From contig CAKUKP010000034.1 in assembly GCA_934663625.1 (NCBI GenBank), positions 1 to 29,758 of the forward strand: 29,758 nucleotides of DNA, read 5' to 3'. Under the pieces are notes generated by a model. The model was not told the DNA's origin. It did not search any database and saw nothing but the letters and a program-made list of their open reading frames with translations. This document shows, in pieces, positions 14,223 to 21,262 of this stretch. This stretch comes from an uncultured Clostridia bacterium (GTDB taxonomy: Bacteria; Bacillota; Clostridia; Christensenellales; Aristaeellaceae). Position 1 is the stretch's first letter, and each line of letters opens with the position of its first letter. A program made the position numbers and the translations under genes.

Positions 14223-15632
14223 CTATGCCGCGGTTACGCCGTCGTCGCGTACCTTTGAAATCAGATTGCGGTTCAGCTTGCGGAACAGCAGCGTGCTTAC
14301 GATCAGCGATCCGATTTCGGCGATGGGGAAGGACAGCCATACCAGATTATCGTTGCCGCTGGCAAAGCCGATGCGCGCCAGCACGAACGCTACGGGCAGC
14401 AGGATTGCCAGCTGGCGGCAGATGGATGTGATCATCGCATATTTGCCCTTGCCCAGCGCCTGGAATACGGCGTTGAAGGATATGCTGATCGCGGCAAATA
14501 CGAAGTGGCTGCATATGATGCGCAGGGCGGGCTTGCCGATCTTCATCAGAATATCGATCTCATCCGCGGTCGCGTTGGTGATAAAGATACTCAGCAGCTT
14601 ATCCGGAATCAACAAAAACAGCGCAGTGCCGACCACCATAATGCCCGCCGCGATGGAAATGCTGATCTTCATCGCTTCCATCATGCGGCTGCGCTTCTGC
14701 GCGCCGTAATTGTAGGCGATGATCGGAACGAGACCATTGTTCATGCCGAAGATGGGCATGAAGATCAGGCTGTTCAGCTTGAAATAAATGCCGAATACAT
14801 TCTGCGTATAGGTGGTTCCCGTGGTGAAGTTAAACAGAATGATGTTGAACAGATACGTCATTACCGAACCGACCGCTACCATGATGATGGAGGGAACGCC
14901 GATGGAACAGATATTGCCGAGAATCGCACCCTCGGGGCGGAAGCCCTTCAGGTTCAGCTTCAGCTCGGGATTCTTTTTGATGTTGAAAATCAGCGCTACG
15001 ATGCACGCCACGATCTGACCCAATACGGTCGCCCATGCCGCGCCCGCTACGCCCATATCGAATACAAAGATAAAGATCGGGTCGAAAATGATGTTGATGA
15101 CCGCGCCGATGCCCTGCGAAATCATGGTGTAGATCGTGCGCCCCGTGGAGGTCAGCAGGCGTTCCAGCATCACTTCGCCGAAAATGCCGAAGGAAACGCC
15201 GCATACGATCGTCAGATAGCTGGTGCCGTATTGAATGACTTCCGCATCGGTGGTCTGAAGCCGGAAGAACAGATTCGCGCCGAACAGACCGAACAGCAGG
15301 AAAATCGCATAGCAGCACAGCGAAATGAATACGCCGTTCGCCGCCACGCGGTTGGCGTATTTTTCATCCTTTGCGCCCAGCGCGCGCGAAACCAGCGCGT
15401 TTACGCCCACAGCGCTGCCCGTCGCGAATCCGATCATCAGATTCTGCGCGGGAAACGCCAGCGATACCGCGTTCAGCGCCTTCTGCGATACCATGCTGAC
15501 GAAAACGCTGTCCACCAGATTGTACAGCGCTTGCACCAGCATCGATATTACGATGGGCAGCGACATCGATATAACCAATTGCCTTACGGGCATTACGCCC
15601 ATCTTGTTTTCCTGCATTTTCTGTTTTTCCAT
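14223..15632 (-). CDS. MATE family efflux transporter
   Basis: A 469-aa protein with about 12 membrane helices in two related halves. It begins with a polar stretch, then Leu-Val-Ile-Ser-Met-Ser-Leu-Pro-Ile-Val-Ile-Ser-Met-Leu-Val-Gln-Ala-Leu-Tyr-Asn, followed by Val-Asp-Ser-Val-Phe-Val-Ser, the typical MATE first-helix motif. Gly-Ser-Ala-Val-Gly-Val-Asn-Ala-Leu-Val-Ser-Arg and Asn-Ile-Ile-Phe-Asp-Pro-Ile-Phe-Ile-Phe are also characteristic of the NorM/DinF-like clostridial group. Such proteins expel cationic drugs or metabolites using Na+ or H+ gradients. GAGGAAAG precedes the ATG, and a good promoter lies immediately upstream. The substrate is unknown. Confidence 0.94.
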   Translation of the reverse strand: MEKQKMQENKMGVMPVRQLVISMSLPIVISMLVQALYNLVDSVFVSMVSQKALNAVSLAFPAQNLMIGFATGSAVGVNALVSRALGAKDEKYANRVAANGVFISLCCYAIFLLFGLFGANLFFRLQTTDAEVIQYGTSYLTIVCGVSFGIFGEVMLERLLTSTGRTIYTMISQGIGAVINIIFDPIFIFVFDMGVAGAAWATVLGQIVACIVALIFNIKKNPELKLNLKGFRPEGAILGNICSIGVPSIIMVAVGSVMTYLFNIILFNFTTGTTYTQNVFGIYFKLNSLIFMPIFGMNNGLVPIIAYNYGAQKRSRMMEAMKISISIAAGIMVVGTALFLLIPDKLLSIFITNATADEIDILMKIGKPALRIICSHFVFAAISISFNAVFQALGKGKYAMITSICRQLAILLPVAFVLARIGFASGNDNLVWLSFPIAEIGSLIVSTLLFRKLNRNLISKVRDDGVTAA

Positions 15633-15655
15633 GTTTTGCTTTCCTCGCGCTTCCT

Positions 15656-15684
15656 ATTATAAATAAATCAATAATGAGTGACAA
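15656..15684 (-). promoter_or_regulatory. Sigma-A promoter of the MATE-azlCD operon
   Basis: On the minus strand: TTGTCA (15684-15679), 17-base spacer, TATAAT (15661-15656). It lies about 24 bases before the MATE start codon, giving a very short leader with no room for a riboswitch downstream of the start point. Confidence 0.75.
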
Positions 15685-15822
15685 CCGAACCATTCTAACG
15701 CACGGAACACATTGTTTCAAGTGTGGTTATGTTAGCGCTGTGATAATAAGCCGCGCCATAAAAATATACCGGTATCGGAAAAGCAGGGCGCAGGAAAGCG
15801 ATATGAACCGTCTAAAAATTAG

Positions 15823-15861
15823 AATCCTCCGGTTTTGCATATACAGCATAACCGGAGGATT
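15823..15861. terminator. Perfect 12-bp hairpin, terminator-like
   Basis: AATCCTCCGGTT pairs perfectly with AACCGGAGGATT across a 15-base loop. TTT follows on the plus strand, and on the minus strand TCTAATTTTTAG follows, so it could end the minus-strand transcript of the 55-aa gene at 16061-16228. Confidence 0.65.
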
Positions 15862-16060
15862 TTAAAGTATTCGTTTGAAAACTAATCCTGCAAACTGATA
15901 TTTCTGAATGGAGAGGGCAAATCAATGTAGCTGTTGGTAATCTTAATTTGTTGAATTCACACAGATTCAGTATACTTCGATTTAAACCCAACATGTGACA
16001 GCTAAAATTTAGCACATTTAATGAAATCCTAACAATTAAGGTAATACGCAAATCGTTCCG
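15862..16060. other. AT-rich stretch without a recognisable gene
   Basis: Together with 15685-15822 this makes an AT-rich gap between the MATE promoter and the 55-aa gene. Short frames are present on both strands but lack ribosome binding sites and run through the hairpin at 15823-15861. It is most simply the 3' untranslated part of the 55-aa gene's transcript. Confidence 0.5.
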
Positions 16061-16228
16061 CTAACGTCGGCTCATAATACGTGTTTCAACATTCTTATAT
16101 CCGAGTATGTCAGCAAAGAGAACAGACATGAACCATGCAATCGGTCTCCACCACCAGCCAATCAGTAGCCACCAAACAATACCGTGTTTATACAGCGTAC
16201 GAACCCATGTTCCTTTTCTGCGTGCCAT
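16061..16228 (-). CDS. Trp-rich small membrane protein, 55 aa
   Basis: A 55-codon ORF on the minus strand begins with ATG 16228 behind GGAGAG (5 bases away) and ends in TAG. The product opens basic (Met-Ala-Arg-Arg-Lys-Gly-Thr-Trp-Val-Arg), then has a Trp-rich membrane helix, about residues 17-40: Gly-Ile-Val-Trp-Trp-Leu-Leu-Ile-Gly-Trp-Trp-Trp-Arg-Pro-Ile. It ends with Tyr-Lys-Asn-Val-Glu-Thr-Arg-Ile-Met-Ser-Arg-Arg. The Trp-Trp-Leu-x-Ile-Gly-Trp-Trp-Trp-Arg-Pro-Ile core resembles, from memory, small uncharacterised proteins of clostridial accessory DNA. Function is unknown. Its AT-rich codons contrast with the flanking murI and MATE genes. The 16229-16409 stretch upstream shows only a candidate promoter region and a short stop-bounded frame. 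Confidence 0.6.
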   Translation of the reverse strand: MARRKGTWVRTLYKHGIVWWLLIGWWWRPIAWFMSVLFADILGYKNVETRIMSRR

Positions 16229-16409
16229 AATTACTCTCCAATCTCATTGCCCAAGATTACTGCTATTTCTAGACTTTCTGGACATTGGTCAAGTCCTCAA
16301 ATGCCTGTTTGGCTACAAATTCAGATTTGTCAACTTTTTAACAAATGGCATAGCCGTTTTTTGAATTTCAGTCCGATGGGTGCATGGCAAGCGAAAAGCC
16401 GGTCATGAC

Positions 16410-17165
16410 CTATATATCCTTTTCAAACAGCGCGCGCATCAGCTGAACGCATGCTTCGCCGCCGGAGGATTCGATTTCTGTTTTGCCATCCGCGGTATTA
16501 TCGGTCAGGCAGCCGTATTCGGCCAGCTTGCGGGCGAGCTGGCGCACCGTGCCCTCGCGCCCGTCGAATATTTTCGCATCGGGAAAGAAGGATTCGATCT
16601 GGCGGCGCAGGAACGGATAATGTGTGCAGCCCAGCACGATGCCGTCGATCTTATCCTGCAAATAGGGCGCAAACAGCGCTTGCAGCGCGTCGCGCGCCTT
16701 TTCGCTATCGGCTTCGCCGCGCTCCACGATTTCCACAAGCCCCTTGCCCTCAAGAGGAATTACGCCTTCGCCGTACAGCTTCATCAGCGTTGAAAACTTT
16801 TCCAGATTCAGCGTCGCGCGGGTGGCGAGCGCCAGAATGTGTCCGTCGCTGCGCGCAAGGCTGGCGGGCTTTACGGCGGGCTCCATGCCGATTACGGGAA
16901 TAGATACCTCACGGCGGAGCTGTTCCGCGTAAGCCGAGGTAATCGTATTGCACGCGATCACAAGCGCCTTGATATCTTTATTCACCAGGCAGGCGCACGC
17001 CTCGCGGGACAGGCGACGGATTTCTTCGATGCCGCGCGGCCCGTAGGGGGCGTTTTTGTTATCGCCGAAGTAGATGAAGTTTTCGTGGGGGAGCATTCGT
17101 CTCGCGGTGCAAAGCACGCTGACGCCGCCCACGCCGGAATCCATGATGCCGATTAAATCTTTCAT
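16410..17165 (-). CDS. murI: Glutamate racemase
   Basis: The 251-aa enzyme makes D-glutamate for peptidoglycan. Both catalytic cysteines are visible: Cys72 in Val-Ile-Ala-Cys-Asn-Thr-Ile-Thr-Ser and Cys180 in Leu-Gly-Cys-Thr-His-Tyr-Pro. Asp9-Ser10 sit in the N-terminal Met-Asp-Ser-Gly-Val-Gly-Gly, and Tyr-Phe-Gly-Asp-Asn-Lys-Asn-Ala-Pro-Tyr-Gly covers 32-42. The length is slightly under the usual 260-280. GAGAGG stands 6 bases before the ATG. It is transcribed away from feoB, and its promoter region contains a strong GC-rich inverted repeat. Confidence 0.94.
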   Translation of the reverse strand: MKDLIGIMDSGVGGVSVLCTARRMLPHENFIYFGDNKNAPYGPRGIEEIRRLSREACACLVNKDIKALVIACNTITSAYAEQLRREVSIPVIGMEPAVKPASLARSDGHILALATRATLNLEKFSTLMKLYGEGVIPLEGKGLVEIVERGEADSEKARDALQALFAPYLQDKIDGIVLGCTHYPFLRRQIESFFPDAKIFDGREGTVRQLARKLAEYGCLTDNTADGKTEIESSGGEACVQLMRALFEKDI

Positions 17166-17197
17166 GGCAGCCTCTCAATTGATCATATTCTATCTCT

Positions 17198-17226
17198 ATT
17201 ATAATTCCGCGGCGGGGAAAAATCAA
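17198..17226 (-). promoter_or_regulatory. murI promoter
   Basis: On the minus strand: TTGATT (17226-17221), 17-base spacer, TATAAT (17203-17198). The spacer contains one arm of the 11-bp GC inverted repeat at 17207-17237 and the -35 lies in its loop. Confidence 0.6.
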
Positions 17227-17237
17227 CCCCGCCGCGG
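17207..17237. repeat. GC-rich 11-bp inverted repeat over the murI promoter
   Basis: CCGCGGCGGGG and CCCCGCCGCGG pair perfectly across AAAAATCAA. It covers the spacer and -35 of the murI promoter and lies 33 bases upstream of the feoB -35. No U-run follows, so an operator or DNA cruciform is as likely as a terminator. Confidence 0.65.
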
Positions 17238-17270
17238 CGGCATGACTTTGATCAAATTGGATTGAAAATA

Positions 17271-17299
17271 TTGAATTGTGCGGCGGGATATGGTAATAT
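17271..17299 (+). promoter_or_regulatory. feoAB promoter
   Basis: TTGAAT (17271-17276), 17-base spacer ending in TGG, then TAATAT (17294-17299), an extended -10 form. No convincing 19-bp Fur or DtxR operator is seen by eye. Confidence 0.6.
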
Positions 17300-17334
17300 G
17301 ATGGTGTGAAAAGTCTGTCAGGGGGGGATTGGGC

Positions 17335-19692
17335 TTGACGCTGGATCAGCTTGCGCCCGGAAAGGACGCGGTTATACATGAGGTGCGCTGCGAAGAAAAG
17401 GCGCTTCGCAAGCACATACTGGATATGGGGCTTACGCCCGGTACGGAAGTTACGATGATCAAGGCGGCGCCGCTGGGCGATCCGCTGGAGATTCGCACGC
17501 GCGGCTACGAGCTTACGCTGCGCAAGGCGGACGCGGCGAAGATCGAATTGAAGGATATTCATGAGGCGCATGAATTCCGCCGCCGCGAATGCCGCGCCGT
17601 GATCATTCCGCATCCCGGCGTGGCGGAACGGGGCATCAAATACAATACGCGCAGGGCGGAAGTGATTCCGGCGGGCGAACCGATTACGTTCGCGCTGGCG
17701 GGCAATCAGAACTGCGGAAAAACCACGCTGTTTAACCAGTTGACGGGATCCAATCAGCACGTGGGCAATTTCCCGGGCGTGACGGTGGATCGCAAGGATG
17801 GTACGATTCGCGCGCACAGCGAAGCGACGGTGACGGATCTGCCCGGCATTTATTCGCTCTCGCCCTACACCAGCGAGGAAATCGTGACGCGCGAATTTTT
17901 GCTGAAGCAGCGCCCGAACGGCATCATCAACATACTGGACGCTTCGAACATCGAACGCAACCTGTATCTGACCATTCAGCTGATCGAGTTGAATATGCCG
18001 ATGGTGCTGGCGCTGAACATGATGGACGAAGTGCGCGAAAACGGCGGCACGATCAATGTAAACGCGCTGGAACAGGCGCTGGGCGTTCCGGTGGTGCCGA
18101 TTTCCGCGGTGAAGAACGAGGGCATCGATGAACTGATCAACCATGCCATCAACGCCGTGCGATACGATGATCGTCCGCGCAGAATGGATTTCTGCGAAGA
18201 AGAGGGCGAGGACGGCGGCGCGGTGCATCGCGCGATTCACGCCGTGATGCATCTGATCGAAGATCACGCCCGAAAGCGCAGAATTCCCACGCGCTTTGCC
18301 GCCACCAAGCTGATCGAGGGCGATGAACTGATCCTGAATCAGCTGGATCTGGAAGAAAACGAAGTGGAAATGCTGGAACATATCGTAACCCAGATGGAGG
18401 AGGAAAGCGGGCAGGATCGCATGGCGGCGCTGGCGGATATGCGGTTCCGGTTCATCAGCGAGCTGTGCGAACAGACCGTGGTGCATCCGGGCGAAAGCAA
18501 GGAACGCCTGCGCAGCAAGCGAATCGATAAGGTATTGACCGGCAAATACACCGCGATTCCGGCGTTCGTGCTGATCATGGCGCTGGTATTCTATCTGACC
18601 TTCGGCGTGATCGGTTCGGCGCTTTCGGATCTGATGGCGATGGGCATCGATGCGCTGACTGCGCTCGTAGATCGCGCGTTGACCGCCTACGGCATCAATC
18701 CGGTGGTGCATTCGTTGATCATCGACGGCGTATTTGCGGGCGTCGGCAGCGTGCTGAGCTTTTTGCCCATCATCGTGGTGCTGTTCTTCTTCCTTTCCAT
18801 ATTGGAAGATACCGGCTATATGGCGCGCGTGGCGTTCGTGATGGATAAGCTGCTGCGCAAAATCGGTCTGTCCGGCCGCAGCTTCGTGCCGATGCTGATC
18901 GGGTTCGGCTGTTCCGTACCCGCGATTATGGCGACGCGCACATTGCCGTCCGACCGAGATCGAAAGATGACCATATTGCTGACGCCGTTTATGTCGTGCA
19001 GCGCGAAACTGCCGATTTATGCGCTGTTCACGGCGGCGTTTTTTCCGAAATACGGAACGCTGGTGATGATCGGCCTGTATTTTACGGGCATCATCGTGGG
19101 CATACTCTACGCGCTGCTGCTGCGCAGGAGCGCGTTTAAGGGCGAACCCGTGCCCTTCGTGATGGAGCTTCCGAATTATCGCTTTCCCGCGCCGCGCAAC
19201 GTATTGCAGCTGATCGGCGAAAAGGCGAAGGATTTCGCCACCAAGGCGTTTACCGTAATCTTCGTCGCTTCGGTTGTCATCTGGTTTCTGCAAACCTTCG
19301 ATACGCGGCTCAACGTGGTCACCGATTCGGCGGACAGCCTGCTTGCGCTGCTGGGCGGCCTGATCGCGCCGGTGTTCAAGCCGCTGGGGCTGGGCGACTG
19401 GCGCGTTTCCACGGCGCTGATCACTGGATTTACCGCGAAGGAAAGCGTGGTCAGCACGCTTACCGTGCTGTTGGGCGGGAATGAAACCAACATTGCCATG
19501 CTGTTTACGCCGCTTACCGCGCTGGTATTTCTGGTGTTTTCGCTGTTGTACACGCCATGCGTCGCCGCCGTCGCGGCGGTAAAGCGCGAATTGGGCAGAA
19601 AATGGTCGCTGATCGTGGTGCTTTCGCAATGCGGCGTGGCATGGCTGATCGCGCTGCTGGCGGCGCTGGTCGGGCGTGCGCTGGGGGTGTAG
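17335..19692 (+). CDS. feoB: FeoA-FeoB fusion, ferrous iron uptake GTPase/transporter
   Basis: A 785-aa protein. Residues 1-78 form a FeoA-like SH3 domain (His-Ile-Leu-Asp-Met-Gly-Leu-Thr-Pro-Gly; Gly-Asp-Pro-Leu-Glu-Ile-Arg-Thr-Arg-Gly-Tyr). After a linker comes the FeoB G domain: Gly-Asn-Gln-Asn-Cys-Gly-Lys-Thr (123-130), Gly-Val-Thr-Val-Asp near 148, Asp-Leu-Pro-Gly (168-171) and Asn-Met-Met-Asp (228-231). A helical regulatory domain and a membrane part follow, with Gly-Cys-Ser-Val-Pro-Ala-Ile-Met-Ala-Thr-Arg and Thr-Pro-Cys-Val-Ala-Ala. It imports Fe2+ across the cytoplasmic membrane. TTG 17335 is preferred because GGGGGGGA at 17321-17328 lies 6 bases before it; TTG 17329 directly abuts that sequence. 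The partner at 19694 starts one base after the stop. Confidence 0.95.
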   Translation: MTLDQLAPGKDAVIHEVRCEEKALRKHILDMGLTPGTEVTMIKAAPLGDPLEIRTRGYELTLRKADAAKIELKDIHEAHEFRRRECRAVIIPHPGVAERGIKYNTRRAEVIPAGEPITFALAGNQNCGKTTLFNQLTGSNQHVGNFPGVTVDRKDGTIRAHSEATVTDLPGIYSLSPYTSEEIVTREFLLKQRPNGIINILDASNIERNLYLTIQLIELNMPMVLALNMMDEVRENGGTINVNALEQALGVPVVPISAVKNEGIDELINHAINAVRYDDRPRRMDFCEEEGEDGGAVHRAIHAVMHLIEDHARKRRIPTRFAATKLIEGDELILNQLDLEENEVEMLEHIVTQMEEESGQDRMAALADMRFRFISELCEQTVVHPGESKERLRSKRIDKVLTGKYTAIPAFVLIMALVFYLTFGVIGSALSDLMAMGIDALTALVDRALTAYGINPVVHSLIIDGVFAGVGSVLSFLPIIVVLFFFLSILEDTGYMARVAFVMDKLLRKIGLSGRSFVPMLIGFGCSVPAIMATRTLPSDRDRKMTILLTPFMSCSAKLPIYALFTAAFFPKYGTLVMIGLYFTGIIVGILYALLLRRSAFKGEPVPFVMELPNYRFPAPRNVLQLIGEKAKDFATKAFTVIFVASVVIWFLQTFDTRLNVVTDSADSLLALLGGLIAPVFKPLGLGDWRVSTALITGFTAKESVVSTLTVLLGGNETNIAMLFTPLTALVFLVFSLLYTPCVAAVAAVKRELGRKWSLIVVLSQCGVAWLIALLAALVGRALGV

Positions 19693-19693
19693 C

Positions 19694-19849
19694 ATGAACG
19701 CGCTTTCGATCATATTGCTTGTTTTGATCGCTGCATGGTTCGTCTGCGCGCTGATTCGCACGGTGCGCACAAAGGGCTGCGGCTGCGGCGGCTGTACCGG
19801 AGATTGTGCGCATTGCGGCTGCCCATCGTGCAAAAAGAAAAAGAGCTGA
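19694..19849 (+). CDS. FeoB-associated Cys-rich membrane protein, 51 aa
   Basis: ATG 19694 stands one base after the feoB stop. The product has one N-terminal membrane helix (residues 3-21, Ile-Ile-Leu-Leu-Val-Leu-Ile-Ala-Ala-Trp) followed by a Cys-rich tail (Gly-Cys-Gly-Cys-Gly-Gly-Cys-Thr-Gly-Asp-Cys, then Cys-Gly-Cys-Pro-Ser-Cys) and a Lys end. This is the known FeoB-associated Cys-rich family (PF12669), often encoded directly after feoB and thought to bind or hand over iron. Eight cysteines lie in the soluble part. The stop codon lies inside the terminator stem. Confidence 0.9.
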   Translation: MNALSIILLVLIAAWFVCALIRTVRTKGCGCGGCTGDCAHCGCPSCKKKKS

Positions 19850-19869
19850 TTTCGCGTCAGCTCTTTTTT
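19838..19869 (+). terminator. Intrinsic terminator of the feo operon
   Basis: AAAAAGAGCTGA pairs with TCAGCTCTTTTT across TTTCGCG; a run of six T ends it. The left arm contains the last codons and stop of the Cys-rich gene. The convergent lrgB stop is one base further. Confidence 0.9.
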
Positions 19870-19870
19870 G

Positions 19871-20563
19871 TCAGATAATTTGTGAAACGATGGAAGCAGC
19901 TGCCACTGTGATTATGCCCGCAACTACGATGGAAAGGCTGCTCATAGCGCCTTCGATTTCGCCCAGCTCCAGCGCGCGGCTGGTGCCCACGGCGTGCGAT
20001 GAAGTGCCGATGGCGACGCCTTTCGCCACGGGATCGGTCACGCGAATCAGCTTCAAAAAGCCGGAAGCGGCAAGGTTCCCTACAACGCCAGTCAGGATTA
20101 CCACGATCGCCGTGATCGCGGCGTTTCCGCCCAGCATTTCCGATAGCGGCATGCTGATGGCGGTGGATACGGATTTCGGCATCAGCGTGACGAATTCCGC
20201 GTGGTTCAGCCCGCAGATCAATGCAAGTACCGCGACGCTGCCGATGCTGGCGATCGCGCCCGCGGCGATGCCCAGCAGGATCGCCCATAGATTGCGCTGC
20301 AGCAGATGCAATTGTTCATACAGCGGAATGGCGAGACATACCGTGGCAGGGGTCAGCAGATAACTGAGCATCTTCGCGGAGGCATAATAGGTTTGATATT
20401 CGATGCCCGTCAGCAGCAGAACACCGATGACCAGCGCAATGGAAATCAGAATCGGGTTGAAAATAGCTCTGTTCGTGCGCTTTTTCAAATACCACGCAAG
20501 TATGTAAGCGCCCAGACTCAATACCACGCCGAAGTAGGAAGAATGGTTCAGCATATCCGTCAT
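19871..20563 (-). CDS. lrgB: LrgB family protein
   Basis: The 230-aa membrane protein has about seven helices and LrgB/YohK signatures: Asn-Pro-Ile-Leu-Ile-Ser-Ile-Ala-Leu-Val-Ile-Gly near 36-47, Leu-Thr-Pro-Ala-Thr-Val-Cys-Leu-Ala-Ile-Pro-Leu-Tyr near 70-82, Pro-Lys-Ser-Val-Ser-Thr-Ala-Ile-Ser-Met near 129-138, and Gly-Thr-Ser-Ser-His-Ala-Val-Gly-Thr-Ser-Arg-Ala. LrgAB is linked to control of murein hydrolases and, in other Firmicutes, to pyruvate or glycolate transport. It overlaps lrgA by 4 bases (ATGA). Confidence 0.93.
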   Translation of the reverse strand: MTDMLNHSSYFGVVLSLGAYILAWYLKKRTNRAIFNPILISIALVIGVLLLTGIEYQTYYASAKMLSYLLTPATVCLAIPLYEQLHLLQRNLWAILLGIAAGAIASIGSVAVLALICGLNHAEFVTLMPKSVSTAISMPLSEMLGGNAAITAIVVILTGVVGNLAASGFLKLIRVTDPVAKGVAIGTSSHAVGTSRALELGEIEGAMSSLSIVVAGIITVAAASIVSQII

Positions 20564-20928
20564 TTGTTTTCGCCTCGCTTCTGATTCTGCGCGCGGATCA
20601 GCGCCTGTGTGGTTCTGCCGGATACCGCCATTACAATGAGCGTTACCGGCACCAGCGCGATGCAGCAGGGCAAAAGCATCGATTTCAGCGCGTCCCAGCT
20701 GTCCAATAGCCCAACCGCGGCGGGGATGAACATCACCGGCATGATTTCAATCAAAAACATGCCCACCGTGCGCACGCTTTCCAGGCGCACAATGCCGGTG
20801 CAGAGCGATACGAACATCAGGATCATGCCGTAAATACCCGCTGGAACCGGCAGCGGAATGATCGCGTGCAAAATTTCGCCGATCAGCGAAATCAATAGAA
20901 TGATGGACAGCCGAAACAGATGCTTCAT
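20560..20928 (-). CDS. lrgA: CidA/LrgA family holin-like protein
   Basis: A 122-aa protein with four membrane helices and a charged tail (Gln-Asn-Gln-Lys-Arg-Gly-Glu-Asn-Lys). The family core is visible: Pro-Leu-Pro-Val-Pro-Ala-Gly-Ile-Tyr-Gly-Met-Ile-Leu-Met-Phe (about 26-40) and Glu-Ile-Met-Pro-Val-Met-Phe-Ile-Pro-Ala-Ala-Val-Gly-Leu-Leu (about 61-75). TTGGAGG stands upstream of the ATG. It forms a two-gene operon with lrgB, translationally coupled. No LytTR or LytSR regulator gene lies within the window. Confidence 0.93.
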   Translation of the reverse strand: MKHLFRLSIILLISLIGEILHAIIPLPVPAGIYGMILMFVSLCTGIVRLESVRTVGMFLIEIMPVMFIPAAVGLLDSWDALKSMLLPCCIALVPVTLIVMAVSGRTTQALIRAQNQKRGENK

Positions 20929-20959
20929 AATGAACCTCCAAATGGTAAATCGTCAATTC

Positions 20960-20988
20960 ATTTTACCATGAAAGGCAGAGGCGTTCAA
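20960..20988 (-). promoter_or_regulatory. lrgAB promoter
   Basis: On the minus strand: TTGAAC (20988-20983), 17-base spacer ending in TGG, TAAAAT (20965-20960), an extended -10 form. The lrgA start codon is 31 bases downstream. Confidence 0.65.
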
Positions 20989-21060
20989 GATGAAAACAGT
21001 TACGACCTGTGAGGCTGAGAAGTGAATTAGTCAGCACGGTAATTCGATGCTGTGAGCGTT

Positions 21061-21110
21061 AGAAGAAAAGGAGCCGCGAAGGAACGATCCGATCGTTCTT
21101 TCACAGCTCC
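21061..21110 (-). terminator. Intrinsic terminator with a 19-bp stem
   Basis: On the minus strand GGAGCTGTGAAAGAACGAT pairs with ATCGTTCCTTCGCGGCTCC across CGG, with one mismatch and two G-T pairs, followed by TTTTCTTCT. It ends the transcript of the membrane-protein gene at 21263-21844 after about 150 bases of 3' untranslated sequence. Confidence 0.85.
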
Positions 21111-21262
21111 TCTTATGGACGGTTGATCGCAGCTGGGTCACTTGATGTCGGAATCTAAGGGACGCAGCAGCGCCGAATGCAGCGATGTGCGGGGTATCCT
21201 TGTGGGTGAACGTGGACTTCTGCATATGATTCGCAACGCGGCTGCGGATCATGCGATGCAGC

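Noticed and set aside
15633..15655. Riboswitch or T-box ahead of the MATE-azlCD operon
   Set aside because: The promoter found leaves a leader of under 25 bases, too short for a leader RNA element.
15674..15865. 63-aa plus-strand ORF after the MATE promoter
   Set aside because: Starts inside the MATE -35 region, lacks a ribosome site and runs through a perfect 12-bp hairpin.
15812..16051. 79-aa minus-strand ORF
   Set aside because: No ribosome site near its start and its end is formed by the terminator-like hairpin; it probably lies in the 3' untranslated region of the 55-aa gene.
16107..16364. 85-aa plus-strand ORF
   Set aside because: Antisense to the 55-aa Trp-rich gene, which has a good ribosome binding site; this one does not.
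17059..19833. 924-aa minus-strand frame opposite feoB
   Set aside because: His/Arg/Gln-rich translation with no domain; it is the antisense shadow of the GC-rich feoB coding strand, and runs into murI.
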